From NCBI RefSeq assembly GCF_008274825.1, contig NZ_CP030848.1, positions 3,719,618-3,783,617 of the forward strand: DNA of 64,000 bases, in the 5' to 3' direction. The notes beneath the pieces were generated by a model, which saw only the letters and a list, made by a program, of their open reading frames with translations, was not told where the DNA came from and searched no databases. This DNA comes from Sphingobacterium hotanense. Its GTDB lineage: Bacteria > Bacteroidota > Bacteroidia > Sphingobacteriales > Sphingobacteriaceae. Positions 35,977 through 46,375 of the stretch are shown one piece after another. Every line of letters starts with the position of its first letter. Positions within the stretch are counted from its first letter, which is position 1. The position numbers and the translations under genes are program-made.

Positions 35977-37319
35977 TTTCTCTTCCCTGGTTTGCCCGTG
36001 CTTTTCTTGCCCGGCTTTGCCTTGCCTTTATTACTAGGTCTAGCGCCAGAAGCACGTGCATTTGCTGCCTTAATAGCGTATTTCTTTTCGTGGAATGCTC
36101 CTTTGAAGTCCGGATCATCCTTTTTCTTCTGATTGTCTATTTCCCTCGCGATTGCCTGTTTCTCATCAAATGGTGTCTTTTCAATCACCACATCTTCAGG
36201 AATATCATAAACAGGGATAGATTGACGGATTAACTTTTCAATCTTTCTGATGTTATGTTCCTCTGCAGGGTTACAGAACGTAATCGCATCGCCTGTATTG
36301 AATGCGCGGCCCGTACGACCGATACGGTGTACATAGTCCTCAATAACGATAGGCACGTCAAAGTTGATTACATGCGAAACCTGCGAAACGTCCAATCCAC
36401 GAGCTGCAACATCGGTAGCCACGAGAATGCGAACATTCCCTTCTTTAAAGGCATTGATGGAATTGATACGGGTATTTTGCCCTTTATTGGCATGGATCAC
36501 GCGAACCTCATCTTGAGCATACTTACGCTCTAGGAATGAAAATATACGGTCTGCGACCACTTTGGTCTTACAAAAAACAATGACACGGCTAAATGCCTCA
36601 TCGTCTTTGAAGAAGTGTTGCAGTAGATTTAACTTGGTTTTAAGATTGGGCACAAAGTACAATGACTGTGCGACGGTTGCCGCCGGTGTCGCCTGCTCGC
36701 TGACTTCAATAATCGTTGGGAAGGCGAGGAAATCTCCGGCAATCTTCCTTACCAATTCGCTCATTGTTGCTGAGAACAATAGGTTTTGACGCTTGCGAGG
36801 TACCACTTCTAGGATTCGATGTATCTTTCCGATGAACCCCATATCCATCATCTTATCCGCTTCATCTAGCACCAAGAACTTCAGTGATTTCACGTTGATA
36901 TCACCCTCTAGGTAAAGGTCAAGGAAACGTCCGGGGGTAGCTACAATAATGTCGCATCCCTTTGCCAAAAGCTCTTTTTGGGTCTTCGGCCCTAATCCTC
37001 CGTATAATAAAACTGTGCGTAGATCTAGGTAGGTTGAGAAAAGGCGGATATGCTCTTCAATCTGCATGGCCAACTCGCGTGTCGGGCTCAAAATCAACGC
37101 TCTAGGATCATTTCCTTGCGCATACTTCAGCTTCATCAGCATCGGCAATACAAAGGCTGCGGTCTTCCCGGTACCCGTTTGTGCAATACCCATTACATCT
37201 TGTCCGGCAAGGATGGGGGTAATTGCTTTTTGCTGTATTTCGGTAGCTGTAGTGTAGCCTGCTTCTGCTATCGCATTTAATAGCTGTCTGTTTAATTTAA
37301 AGTCCTCGAATGATGCCAT
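35973..37319 (-). CDS. DEAD-box RNA helicase, RhlE type
   Basis: ATP-dependent RNA helicase of 448 residues. Motifs in order: Q motif ATEIQQKAI, I AQTGTGKTAAF, Ia PTRELAMQ, II DEAD, III SAT, V DVAARGLD, VI HRIGRTGR. The C-terminal 60 residues are Lys, Gly, Pro and Ser rich, typical for RNA-binding tails of the RhlE group. It is the first gene of the operon that includes gldC. Confidence 0.97.
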   Translation of the reverse strand: MASFEDFKLNRQLLNAIAEAGYTTATEIQQKAITPILAGQDVMGIAQTGTGKTAAFVLPMLMKLKYAQGNDPRALILSPTRELAMQIEEHIRLFSTYLDLRTVLLYGGLGPKTQKELLAKGCDIIVATPGRFLDLYLEGDINVKSLKFLVLDEADKMMDMGFIGKIHRILEVVPRKRQNLLFSATMSELVRKIAGDFLAFPTIIEVSEQATPAATVAQSLYFVPNLKTKLNLLQHFFKDDEAFSRVIVFCKTKVVADRIFSFLERKYAQDEVRVIHANKGQNTRINSINAFKEGNVRILVATDVAARGLDVSQVSHVINFDVPIVIEDYVHRIGRTGRAFNTGDAITFCNPAEEHNIRKIEKLIRQSIPVYDIPEDVVIEKTPFDEKQAIAREIDNQKKKDDPDFKGAFHEKKYAIKAANARASGARPSNKGKAKPGKKSTGKPGKRK

Positions 37320-37430
37320 TACCGCAAAGATAGGTAAAAGCTAGCACATGCTTATGTATGGATTTCCTGACAAATCATTTTGATTTGCGACCAAATTCCA
37401 GCAAATTTGTCAATTACAAACAAGGTTGAT

Positions 37431-39569
37431 ATGAAAAAAATAGGATTACTAATCGTACTGGCGTTCGTCAGTACCTTCTCGTTCGCTGACGAGGGCATGT
37501 GGTTTTTAATGCACCTGAAGCGACTTAACGAGGCCGACATGCAGAAGAAAGGTCTACAACTTACTGCAGAAGAAATTTACAGCATCAATAACTCTAGCTT
37601 AAAAGATGCGATTGTACAATTCAATGGCGGATGTACCGCAGAAATCGTTTCAGGATCTGGCTTAGTATTCACCAACCACCACTGTGGTTATGATGCTATC
37701 GCTGAATTGTCTACTCCGGAGCACGATTACTTAACTAACGGATTCTGGGCTAAAAACTACGCTGAAGAGTTGAAACCGAAGTCTCTTTCTGTTCGTTTCT
37801 TCGTTCGTATGGACGATGTTTCTAAACGTATCTTAGGTTTAGTAAACGATAAGATGTCAGAAAAAGAACGTGAAAAAGTAATCAACCAAGAGATTGCTAA
37901 GATCCAAGCTGAGAATAGTGAGAATGGCAAATACGTTGTTTCAGTACGTCCTTTCTACAATGGAAATGAATATTACTACTTCGTTTACCAAGACTATACA
38001 GACGTTCGCTTGGTAGGTACGCCTCCAAACAGCATCGGTAAATTCGGTGGAGATACAGACAACTGGGAATGGCCTCGTCATACTGGTGACTTCTCAATCT
38101 TCCGCGTATATGGCGATAAAGACGGAAACCCTGCAGAGTACTCGAAGAACAACGTACCGTTGAAACCAAAGTACTTCCTTCCGATCAGCATCAAGGGAGT
38201 TAAAGAAGGTGATTTCTCGATGATCTTAGGATATCCTGGTCGCACAAACCGTTGGATGAACGCTGCGGGTATCGATCAAAACGTAGAATTCGCATATCCT
38301 GCATGGGTAGAAGCTTCGAAAACTGGTATGGATGCCATGAAAAAACACATGGACCAAGATCAGGCTGTTCGTATTAACTATGCTTCGAAATACTCGGGTG
38401 TTGCCAACTATTGGAAAAACAGACAAGGTATGATCGATGCTTTGAGCAAGCACAAAACAGCGAAGGCTAAAGCAAAACAAGAGAAAAAATTCAATAAATG
38501 GGCTAACAAAGCAGCAAATAAAGAAAAATATGGTGATGTAATTTCGACGATCAATGCTTATTATGCAGCGACCAACGAAAAAGCAAGACACGATAATTAT
38601 TTAATGGGAATGTTACGCTCATCGACGTTTGCAGCATTGCCATATAGCCTTGGTGGCGGATTGATTCAATATGCAAATGAGAACGAGGCAAAACGCAAAG
38701 AGATGAAACCTCGCTTAGATGCTTATGTCAATGATAACTATGAGGGTCTTTATTTACCGCTAGAAGTTGATGTATTAGCAGATGAATTAAATCTTTACGC
38801 AGCGAAAGGCGGACAAATTGCTACTTATATCCGTCAGATGGCTGATAAAAATGGTGGTAATTTCCAAGCGGATATTCAGAAAGCATTCGATAACAGCGTA
38901 TTCGCTTCAAAAGAAAAAATTGAAGCTTATTTAGAAAATCCAAATGCGAAAGTTGTAGAAAATGATCCTTTATTAGCGATCTCTACAGCATTAATGAACA
39001 AGTACCGCGAGTCTACTCCAGAGTCTGAGAAACTAGTAAATGACTTCCAAGCAGCCTCGCGCAAGTATATTGCTGGTGTTTTAGAAATGGATCCTAACGG
39101 TAAATACTACCCGGATGCAAACTCCACATTACGTTTAACTTACGGTACAATCAGAGCATTACCAAAAGACAAACGTAACGATGCGAAGGTGAATAACTAC
39201 ACGACTTTGCAAGGAACAATTGCGAAATACAAACCAAACGATGAGGAATTTGATCTTCCAAAACGTTTAATGGAACTATACGAAGCGAAGGACTACGGAC
39301 GCTATGCTGATAAAGCAGGATACCTTCCTGTAAATTTCCTAAGTGATCAAGATATCACGGGTGGTAACTCCGGATCGCCGGTTTTAAATGGAAAAGGCGA
39401 ATTAATTGGCTTGGCTTTTGATGGTAACATCGAGGCTATGGCTGGGGATGTAATCTTTGATCCTAAATTGCAAAGAACTATCTCTGTTGATATCCGCTAC
39501 GTTCTTTTCGTAATTGATAAATTTGCCGGTGCGCAAAACATCATTGACGAGTTAAAAATTGTAGAGTAA
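37431..39569 (+). CDS. Dipeptidyl-peptidase, S46 family (DPP7-like)
   Basis: Exported serine exopeptidase of 712 residues that removes dipeptides from the N-terminus of peptides. Signal peptide at 1-19, catalytic His in FTNHHCGYDA, Asp in NWEWPRHTGDFSIFR and Ser in TGGNSGSPVL. The S1-specificity position, 18 residues after the catalytic Ser, is Gly (LAFDGNIE), as in DPP7 (hydrophobic P1). DPP11, which takes acidic P1 residues, has Arg there. The ATG at 37431 puts the signal peptide at the very N-terminus. Confidence 0.95.
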   Translation: MKKIGLLIVLAFVSTFSFADEGMWFLMHLKRLNEADMQKKGLQLTAEEIYSINNSSLKDAIVQFNGGCTAEIVSGSGLVFTNHHCGYDAIAELSTPEHDYLTNGFWAKNYAEELKPKSLSVRFFVRMDDVSKRILGLVNDKMSEKEREKVINQEIAKIQAENSENGKYVVSVRPFYNGNEYYYFVYQDYTDVRLVGTPPNSIGKFGGDTDNWEWPRHTGDFSIFRVYGDKDGNPAEYSKNNVPLKPKYFLPISIKGVKEGDFSMILGYPGRTNRWMNAAGIDQNVEFAYPAWVEASKTGMDAMKKHMDQDQAVRINYASKYSGVANYWKNRQGMIDALSKHKTAKAKAKQEKKFNKWANKAANKEKYGDVISTINAYYAATNEKARHDNYLMGMLRSSTFAALPYSLGGGLIQYANENEAKRKEMKPRLDAYVNDNYEGLYLPLEVDVLADELNLYAAKGGQIATYIRQMADKNGGNFQADIQKAFDNSVFASKEKIEAYLENPNAKVVENDPLLAISTALMNKYRESTPESEKLVNDFQAASRKYIAGVLEMDPNGKYYPDANSTLRLTYGTIRALPKDKRNDAKVNNYTTLQGTIAKYKPNDEEFDLPKRLMELYEAKDYGRYADKAGYLPVNFLSDQDITGGNSGSPVLNGKGELIGLAFDGNIEAMAGDVIFDPKLQRTISVDIRYVLFVIDKFAGAQNIIDELKIVE

Positions 39570-39696
39570 TATCTATTCAAAAGGGTTTTAAACACAAAAA
39601 AAAGCGCTGAAATTAGCTTTGTTTGCATTCCTTTTGTATATTTATGATATCTTAGAGAATTAATTAAGAAAAACTAAAATTATATTAATTAAAAAA

Positions 39697-39879
39697 ATGG
39701 AAAACTACACTAAATTAAAAGAGCTAGTAGCTTCAATCGAAGCTGATGCAGAAAAATTCTTCAACAACGGAAATTCAGCAGCAGGAACTCGCGTTCGTAA
39801 AGGCTTACAAGACATCAAAACTTTAGCACAAGATATCCGTAACGAGATCACTGCTAAGAAAAACGACGGTAAAAAATAA
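39697..39879 (+). CDS. Histone H1-like small basic protein
   Basis: A 60-residue Lys- and Ala-rich helical protein ending in AKKNDGKK, matching the short histone H1/Hc1-like proteins common in Bacteroidota. It is expected to bind DNA non-specifically. The start follows an A-rich leader, a -7-like TATATTTA lies at 39637-39644, and a strong terminator follows, so it is a separate, probably highly expressed gene. Confidence 0.9.
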   Translation: MENYTKLKELVASIEADAEKFFNNGNSAAGTRVRKGLQDIKTLAQDIRNEITAKKNDGKK

Positions 39880-39899
39880 GTAACCCCGTTTACAAAATA

Positions 39900-39932
39900 A
39901 AAACCTGGATCTTAATGGTCCAGGTTTTTTTT
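39900..39932 (+). terminator. Terminator of the H1-like gene
   Basis: AAAACCTGGA (39900-39909) pairs with TCCAGGTTTT (39919-39928), followed by a run of T up to 39932. Confidence 0.92.
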
Positions 39933-39933
39933 G

Positions 39934-40306
39934 TCTAGTCTTGAACCAAGAAAGAAAGAGAATTTTGTCTTGAACCAGGAAAGGAAGGATTTATGGAACA
40001 GCAGGATCTTGCTCATCTTCGTATCATAATTAGTGGTAAGTGTCTAATCCGTTTAACACGATCCTGATAATCCTTGCATCCTTCCTTTCTTGGTTCAAAA
40101 CACCCTTTCAAATGACGTTATGCCCGATCCTGTTGCTCCTTAAATCCTTCCTTTCCTGGTTCAAGACAAAATTTCCTTCCTTCCCTGCTTAAAGACAAAC
40201 CTCCCTTACTTTTTTTGGCAAAAAACCAAATATCCTGACAAAATAAAGGCGCCTAATCGGCGCCATAAATCTAATATCTTATATCTAATGTCTAAAATCT
40301 AATCCC
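39934..40306. repeat. Intergenic module 3 (C, C, C', C', C', T', A')
   Basis: Forward C blocks at about 39940-39960 (degenerate) and 39966-40010, followed by reverse C blocks at 40062-40100, 40130-40165 and a decayed one at 40168-40195. Then comes hairpin T' (GGCGCC at 40248-40253 and 40259-40264) and block A' (40269-40304). The module fills nearly all the DNA between the H1-like gene terminator and the GLPGLI gene stop. Confidence 0.82.
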
Positions 40307-40313
40307 CCTACCT

Positions 40314-41105
40314 CTAAAGCATCATAGCCGCAAAGAACAGCCCAAATTGCTTTTCTGATAGCCATTGCCCAAGGATCTCCCGCATTTTGTTGCGTGTCTG
40401 TTCTCTTGTGAAAGCAGAAGCTTTTTTCTTGATTAGGTTATCTGTAACTGTTGTTCCGGTCATTTCGACTTTGGAGGCATAGATATTGAAATTCTGCTCG
40501 GGTACAACGAGTCCTAGTATCATTCCAGGTAGGCCGTGCAGCGTGCTGGGGCTACTGGCTAATGGAATTTGGTCGGTGTAGAATGCAACGACATACACTG
40601 AGTCTAATGTAACGCCATTTGCGCGTCTACAATCGTATCCTGCGATATTGCGATACTCATTAGTGATCTTCCATTTAACGTTCGTTAGGGAGTCTGAAAT
40701 CGCTATTGGCGAGCCCCCAACTTCTAAGGTCATAGAAGTCTGCTTGGTAGCGAGGTTCTGATAGATTTTTGTTCCATAGTCTAAGAATCCGAAACGCAAC
40801 AGCTGTGCAACCATAGCAGGTTGGTCCTTGGCTAGGGGTTCCAAGATGGATTCACTTCCAGAAAAAGTAAGTTTCCGTTGTAATACCGCTGTTTCCGGCA
40901 CCTTTGTTAACATATCTTCGAAAAACTTCCTTTGGAAATCAGTCTCCTTCATCATGCTGATTTGTCGTCTCAGCATATTCTTCACGTGTACTGTCTTATC
41001 GTAAGTAATAACGCCTTGTTCTGGGAAGAAGGCATATTGTGCATTTGCTTGTTGAAAGCCTAAGACAAACAGAAATAGTATGGCAATATATAGTTTCATT
41101 TTCAT
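40314..41105 (-). CDS. GLPGLI family protein
   Basis: A 263-residue exported protein (signal peptide 1-22) of the GLPGLI family, named after a motif seen here as HGLPGMILGLV. The family is typical of Bacteroidota, has unknown function, and usually lies beside TonB-dependent or OMP beta-barrel proteins, as here. It starts 2 bp after the upstream outer-membrane gene. The C-terminus ends abruptly in AAMML before a TAG, 11 bp from an intergenic A' block, so the tail may have been altered by the repeat. Confidence 0.9.
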   Translation of the reverse strand: MKMKLYIAILFLFVLGFQQANAQYAFFPEQGVITYDKTVHVKNMLRRQISMMKETDFQRKFFEDMLTKVPETAVLQRKLTFSGSESILEPLAKDQPAMVAQLLRFGFLDYGTKIYQNLATKQTSMTLEVGGSPIAISDSLTNVKWKITNEYRNIAGYDCRRANGVTLDSVYVVAFYTDQIPLASSPSTLHGLPGMILGLVVPEQNFNIYASKVEMTGTTVTDNLIKKKASAFTREQTRNKMREILGQWLSEKQFGLFFAAMML

Positions 41106-41107
41106 GA

Positions 41108-43900
41108 TTATTCAGCTCCTTTCATTGATGTAAAATCCCAGCTAACTTTTAGCATAAAATATCTGGAAATAGTGTTAAACGTTTCTTGGGTAAAAGAGTT
41201 TACCGTTTGTCTACGGCTAAATCCTTTGTTTTGATTCAAGATGTCGTTGACATAGAAGTCTACCACCAAGTTCTCCCCTTTTAAGAATTTCTTGCTCACG
41301 CCTGGCGTAAAGATGGCGCGTTCGAATTTCTCAGCGTAGGTTTTAGTTGGCGCCTCGTATGTGTAAGCTAAATCAGCATACAATTGGAATTTTGCCGGCA
41401 GGTACGCTCTTACTCTAGCATCCCCGATTAAAGTGAAGCCTTCGGAGTTGCGATCCGGTGTAAATGTAGATCTCATGACACGCCATCCTGGTCTTGCACC
41501 CACTTCAAAGTCAACGCCCTTCGTGGTATTCTTTTCTAATCCAAAACGGATATTATAATCATAGGTCGTTGATTTGTTTTCGTCGTAAGGGATGTCCTCA
41601 TAGTTTTGACGCGGAACATCTCTAATCAAATTGTAGGAGCTGCTATAGTTCGCTCCTAAGTTAATGTCAGCTTTAATCTGATGCTTGGCAATCACGTTGA
41701 ATCCGCTTCCAGCATACGCAAAAGCCGAGTAGGCATCTTTATCGGCATTATCATACATCAGGATTCTAGACCCATCAGGAAAAACCGTCTCATTCATCTG
41801 TATCGCTCTTTTTGTCTGCGTAACATTCGTTCCTAGATAAAAGTATCTACCCTTCATCATTTCGTATGATCCGCCATCTAATGAAAACGAGTTGTTGATA
41901 GAAGGCTTCAGATTTTCATTACCAATGGTTTGATTCAATTGATCCGTATTCTGGCGCAATGGCTGAATCTGCGTTAAAGAAGGCAGTTGAGTGTAGCGTC
42001 TATAGCCCAATCCCAATGCTTTAGTCTTCGTGAAAGAATAACGTAAGCGCGCATTCGGCGTAAATGTCAAATAATCACGCTTCAGGTCGACAGTATCCAA
42101 GTTATTGAACATATTCATATCATCATGACGAAGGGTATTCGTCACGTTGAAATCTATTTTATCCGACTTGTATCCGAAAGTCAGGTTTGCTGAATTCGTC
42201 CTTGTGTTGAAGTTGAAATCATTACTGAACTCCCGATCGAAGTCGTTGTATTCTCCGGAAGCACTCTTGTTGAAGGAACTCAATACAGAATGCGCTTTAG
42301 ACTGGCTAAAGTCATAACCAATCGATGATCTCCAACGTTTTGAAAGCGGCTCTGAGTAAACGATCGACGTGCTTAGATTGTCAGTCTTCGAATTGCCATC
42401 CTTAAATTGGTCTACGGTGTCGCGTGCTGCGGTAATACGGTTATTCAGTTCCGATTTCACCTGCAATTCGTTGTTGTTTTCCGCATTGCTACCTGCAAAA
42501 GTTAAGGAAATTGACCGACCTTCCTTCTTGAATTTCTTCGTATAGAAAGCATTGTAGGTCACATTAGTTATGTTAGACATTTCCTGCTGATTACTCGTAT
42601 TGTCAGAGGCAAGCGTGCCATCTCTCCAGGTACTTGCATCCACATTCGTTGCGCGATCCGCATGCGTACGATCAGCCGATACTTTAAAAGTTAACGTGGA
42701 AAGGGAGTCGATTGCTAGGTCATACTTCGCATTCACACGATGTTTATTTGCATCCGAACCGATATTCTTGTTTTCCTCGGTATTGATGACCCCCTCATTG
42801 GTCGCATTTTGACGCAAAGTATTTTCATACACATCATTTTCGATCCTAGCAAACTTGTAGCTCGCATTCAGTTTATGTTTCTTATCCTTCCAAGCATCCA
42901 TCACTGAAGCTCCTAGAGAAATCGCTTTTGGATGACCCTTGCCGTCCCAGTTCGAAAACTCGTCGCTATTGCGTACCATAAAAAATCCACCATCACCTGT
43001 CATTCCAGATTCCGTATCCGACATGTTGAATTTCTCCTGCTCCTGCCAACTGAGGCTAAACTTCCCATCCGTAGAGCCCATTAAATAAGCTCCTAATTTA
43101 AAACTCCCTTTGAATTTATTGTAGGCTAACTTGCCCATGTAATATTCCTTATCGTTTCCTAATCCTCCCGCAAGTTCCGCCTTACCAAAAGAGCCGTTCT
43201 TCGCATCTTCCTTCAACTTCACGTTGATGGTCTGTATGCGGGTTCCATCATCTACTCCCGTTCGTTCCGCCTGTTCCGACTTCTTCTCGTAAACTTGAAC
43301 TTTATCCACCATATCCGAACGGATATTTCGTGTCACCAAAGTCGGGTCATCGCCAAAGAACTCCTCACCATCGACCAAGACCTTCTCTACGGTCTTTCCT
43401 TGCGCAGTAATCTTACCTGAGGCATCGACAGAGATACCCGGTAGCACTTTCAGCAAGTCTTCTACCTTCGCATTCTTCTCCGTCACAAAGCTCGAGGCAT
43501 CATATTCTGTTGTATCCCCTTTTATCACCACCGGTATTTTCCCTGTAATCAAGACTTCTTCAATTAGATTGGCAGCACTTTGCAGCTCAATCTCTCCTAA
43601 TGCGACATTCCCAGCTCCTTTTTTTATCGTTTGGAAGTAATCTCCAAACTTTGGATAGCTAATAATCAACAAGTAATCCTGATTATCCGGATTGTTGATG
43701 GCGAACTTTCCATCAGCATTTACACGTGTAAAATCAACGAGGATAGAGTCTTTAGCTTGAAGAAGCATGACTGTGGCGTTGGCTAGCTTAGTCTTATCAG
43801 ACTCATCGACAATAGAACCTGAGATTTTACTCTGGGCAGAAGTCTGTAGCGAAATAAAACCGAGGACAAGGCTTAGCAAGACAGTGGTTAGTAATTTCAT
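41108..43900 (-). CDS. Outer-membrane beta-barrel protein with carboxypeptidase-regulatory-like domain
   Basis: A 930-residue TonB-dependent-receptor-like protein: signal peptide (1-22), a carboxypeptidase-D regulatory-like beta domain (about 24-110), a plug-like region (about 115-225 with VEDLLKVLPGISVDASG and VLVDGEEFFGDDPTLVTRNI) and a C-terminal OMP barrel. This is the class usually paired with GLPGLI proteins. The substrate is unknown, and the true TonB box is not obvious. Confidence 0.93.
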   Translation of the reverse strand: MKLLTTVLLSLVLGFISLQTSAQSKISGSIVDESDKTKLANATVMLLQAKDSILVDFTRVNADGKFAINNPDNQDYLLIISYPKFGDYFQTIKKGAGNVALGEIELQSAANLIEEVLITGKIPVVIKGDTTEYDASSFVTEKNAKVEDLLKVLPGISVDASGKITAQGKTVEKVLVDGEEFFGDDPTLVTRNIRSDMVDKVQVYEKKSEQAERTGVDDGTRIQTINVKLKEDAKNGSFGKAELAGGLGNDKEYYMGKLAYNKFKGSFKLGAYLMGSTDGKFSLSWQEQEKFNMSDTESGMTGDGGFFMVRNSDEFSNWDGKGHPKAISLGASVMDAWKDKKHKLNASYKFARIENDVYENTLRQNATNEGVINTEENKNIGSDANKHRVNAKYDLAIDSLSTLTFKVSADRTHADRATNVDASTWRDGTLASDNTSNQQEMSNITNVTYNAFYTKKFKKEGRSISLTFAGSNAENNNELQVKSELNNRITAARDTVDQFKDGNSKTDNLSTSIVYSEPLSKRWRSSIGYDFSQSKAHSVLSSFNKSASGEYNDFDREFSNDFNFNTRTNSANLTFGYKSDKIDFNVTNTLRHDDMNMFNNLDTVDLKRDYLTFTPNARLRYSFTKTKALGLGYRRYTQLPSLTQIQPLRQNTDQLNQTIGNENLKPSINNSFSLDGGSYEMMKGRYFYLGTNVTQTKRAIQMNETVFPDGSRILMYDNADKDAYSAFAYAGSGFNVIAKHQIKADINLGANYSSSYNLIRDVPRQNYEDIPYDENKSTTYDYNIRFGLEKNTTKGVDFEVGARPGWRVMRSTFTPDRNSEGFTLIGDARVRAYLPAKFQLYADLAYTYEAPTKTYAEKFERAIFTPGVSKKFLKGENLVVDFYVNDILNQNKGFSRRQTVNSFTQETFNTISRYFMLKVSWDFTSMKGAE

Positions 43901-44092
43901 AAGTAATATTAAAAAATAATGCGATTCGTTAGGTTCTACGAAAATATCACAATTACGTGATATAAGCAGTCCAAACGTTTGAGTTTAACATAGATTAACA
44001 GATAAATACAAATACGCTAGGGACTTCATCAGAACCATCTATTGGTAGCCTAACAGAGTGAAAAGTTACAGGTTTAGTAAAATTTATTTCAC

Positions 44093-44100
44093 TACCTTTG
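44093..44100 (+). promoter_or_regulatory. -7 box of the M20 dipeptidase promoter
   Basis: TACCTTTG, an exact TAnnTTTG match, 15 bp before the ATG at 44116, with TTTA 16 bp upstream. Confidence 0.6.
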
Positions 44101-44115
44101 TAAAAACCATTTGAA

Positions 44116-45486
44116 ATGCAAAAAATCAAAGACTATGTAGAAGCGAATAAGGATCGCTTCTTGGACGAATTATTTGAATTATTGCGCTTTCCCTCTGTAA
44201 GTGCAGATCCACAATTTAAAGAAGGTGTCTTAAACACTGCAGAGTTTGTCGCTCAAAAATTAAAAGATGCTGGCGCGGATAATGTTGAAGTCTGCCCGAC
44301 TGCTGGCTACCCAATTGTATATGGAGAGAAGATCTTCGATCCATCTTTACCAACTGTATTAGTTTATGGTCACTACGATGTGCAGCCTGCAGATCCATTG
44401 GAATTGTGGGATACCCCTCCATTCGAACCTACCGTTCGCGATGGTAAAATCTATGCACGTGGTGCCGCTGATGATAAAGGCCAATTCTATATGCATGTTA
44501 AGGCATTTGAATATATGGTTAAAAACAATGAGCTAGCTTGTAACATCAAATTCATGATCGAAGGCGAAGAAGAAGTAGGTTCAGCTAACTTAGGAATCTT
44601 TGTTCGCGAGAACAAAGAGCGCTTGAAAGCAGATGTAATCGTTATTTCCGATACTTCAATGATCAGCTTAGAGACTCCTTCATTAGAAACAGGCTTACGT
44701 GGTCTTTCTTATGTTGAAGTAGAAGTTACAGGTCCTAACCGCGATCTGCACTCAGGAGTTTATGGTGGTGCTGTAGCAAACCCTGCTACCATCCTAGCGA
44801 AGATGATTGCTTCATTGCACGATGAGAACAACCATATCGCTATCCCAGGATTCTACGATGACGTTATTGAATTAACTGCAGAAGAACGCAAAGCGTTGAA
44901 CGAAGCACCTTTCGATATCGAAGAATACAAAACGGACTTAGGCGTTGCAGATGTTTGGGGAGAAAAAGGATATACGACAATTGAACGTACGGGTATTCGC
45001 CCAACATTAGAAGTAAATGGTATTTGGGGTGGATATATCGGTGAAGGTGCGAAGACTGTATTACCTTCTAAAGCATTTGCTAAGATATCCATGCGTTTAG
45101 TTCCTAACCAAAACTCAGAACGCATTACAGAATTATTCAAGAAGCACTTCGAAGGTATTGCTCCTGATTATATTAAAATCGAAGTTAAACCTCATCATGG
45201 TGGCGAGCCTGTAGTAACTCCTACAGACAGTATCGCTTACAAAGCTGCTGAGAAAGCTTTAGAAGAAACCTTCAACAAGAAACCAGTACCTACACGCGGC
45301 GGTGGTTCTATTCCAATCGTTGCTTTATTCGAACAAGAATTAGGAATCAAAACGGTATTGTTAGGTTTTGGATTGGACAGTGATAACTTACACTCTCCAA
45401 ATGAAAAATATGGCATTGAAAACTACCTGAAGGGTATAGAGACAATTCCACTTTTCCATAAATATTACGCTGAATTAAGCAAATAA
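44116..45486 (+). CDS. M20-family dipeptidase
   Basis: Cytosolic zinc peptidase of 456 residues. The metal ligands lie in VYGHYDVQPADP (His), GAADDKGQ (Asp), EGEEEVGS (Glu pair), VISDTSM (Asp) and near the C-terminus LHSPNEKY (His). The dimerisation domain carries DLHSGVYGG. It is related to CNDP-type dipeptidases that split a wide range of dipeptides. It is a single gene with its own promoter and terminator. Confidence 0.95.
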   Translation: MQKIKDYVEANKDRFLDELFELLRFPSVSADPQFKEGVLNTAEFVAQKLKDAGADNVEVCPTAGYPIVYGEKIFDPSLPTVLVYGHYDVQPADPLELWDTPPFEPTVRDGKIYARGAADDKGQFYMHVKAFEYMVKNNELACNIKFMIEGEEEVGSANLGIFVRENKERLKADVIVISDTSMISLETPSLETGLRGLSYVEVEVTGPNRDLHSGVYGGAVANPATILAKMIASLHDENNHIAIPGFYDDVIELTAEERKALNEAPFDIEEYKTDLGVADVWGEKGYTTIERTGIRPTLEVNGIWGGYIGEGAKTVLPSKAFAKISMRLVPNQNSERITELFKKHFEGIAPDYIKIEVKPHHGGEPVVTPTDSIAYKAAEKALEETFNKKPVPTRGGGSIPIVALFEQELGIKTVLLGFGLDSDNLHSPNEKYGIENYLKGIETIPLFHKYYAELSK

Positions 45487-45490
45487 CATA

Positions 45491-45522
45491 AAAATGCTTC
45501 ACGCTTGTGAAGCATTTTTTTT
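45491..45522 (+). terminator. Terminator of the dipeptidase gene
   Basis: A perfect 12-bp stem, AAAATGCTTCAC (45491-45502) with GTGAAGCATTTT (45507-45518), loop GCTT, then Ts. Confidence 0.93.
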
Positions 45523-45547
45523 ATCTTCGGCTAACTGATCGCAGATA

Positions 45548-46294
45548 ATGTTATTATTATTAAGAAAAATACACAGGCTTCTTTATTTCTTTGCTGTATT
45601 ATTCTTTTTTATCCTTTCTTATCCCCTTCTTTTTTTACTTTCTAGGAATCCGATTAAGAACTATGCTGCTATCGTTTGGTTTCGCAAGTGGATTTCTATT
45701 CTTAGTGTTCATTTGGTTGGTATTCGCTTTAAAATACATTACGAGGAGCCTATCGATTGGTCTCAGCCCTATATTCTTTGTCCCAACCATACCTCTATTT
45801 TAGATATCACAGCGCTCACCTACCTTTGTCCACAGCAGTTCTCCTTTATGGGTAAAATAGAACTGTTAAAGAACCCTGTAACACGTATTTTCTTTAAGTC
45901 GATCGATATACCGGTGAAACGTGAGAGCAAGATATCCTCATTCAAAGCTTTTAAGCGTGGTTTGGAACTGCTGGGATTAGGCAAATCTCTGGTGATATTT
46001 CCGGAAGGTGCTATTGAAGATGAATATCCACCCAAACTTCACAAATTTAAAGCAGGCGCCTTTAAAATGGCGCAGGAGAATCGAACTGCAATTCTTCCTG
46101 TGATTATCCACAATGCGTGGAAGGTTATGTGGGATGATGGCCGAGAATTCGGATCTGCTCCCGGTGTTATTCACATCTCTGTGCTAAAGCCCATTCAGTA
46201 TGCTGAAACTGAAAACGCAAAAACTAACACGGTGGAGAACGAGGTTTATGAAAAAATGAATAAATTCTGGTTAGAAAATCTCGCCAAATATTAA
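45548..46294 (+). CDS. plsC: 1-acyl-sn-glycerol-3-phosphate acyltransferase
   Basis: A 248-residue membrane-associated acyltransferase that makes phosphatidic acid. It has an N-terminal hydrophobic stretch (about 10-40), the HX4D motif CPNHTSILD near residue 78 and the FPEGAI motif near residue 153. More than one such gene may exist in the genome, so the symbol is by family. Confidence 0.93.
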   Translation: MLLLLRKIHRLLYFFAVLFFFILSYPLLFLLSRNPIKNYAAIVWFRKWISILSVHLVGIRFKIHYEEPIDWSQPYILCPNHTSILDITALTYLCPQQFSFMGKIELLKNPVTRIFFKSIDIPVKRESKISSFKAFKRGLELLGLGKSLVIFPEGAIEDEYPPKLHKFKAGAFKMAQENRTAILPVIIHNAWKVMWDDGREFGSAPGVIHISVLKPIQYAETENAKTNTVENEVYEKMNKFWLENLAKY

Positions 46295-46375
46295 TGTTTA
46301 GCCTTGCATTCAAGTAATTAAATAACTGATATTCTATTAGTTATATTATTAATGAAAGATTTACACATATTTTAC

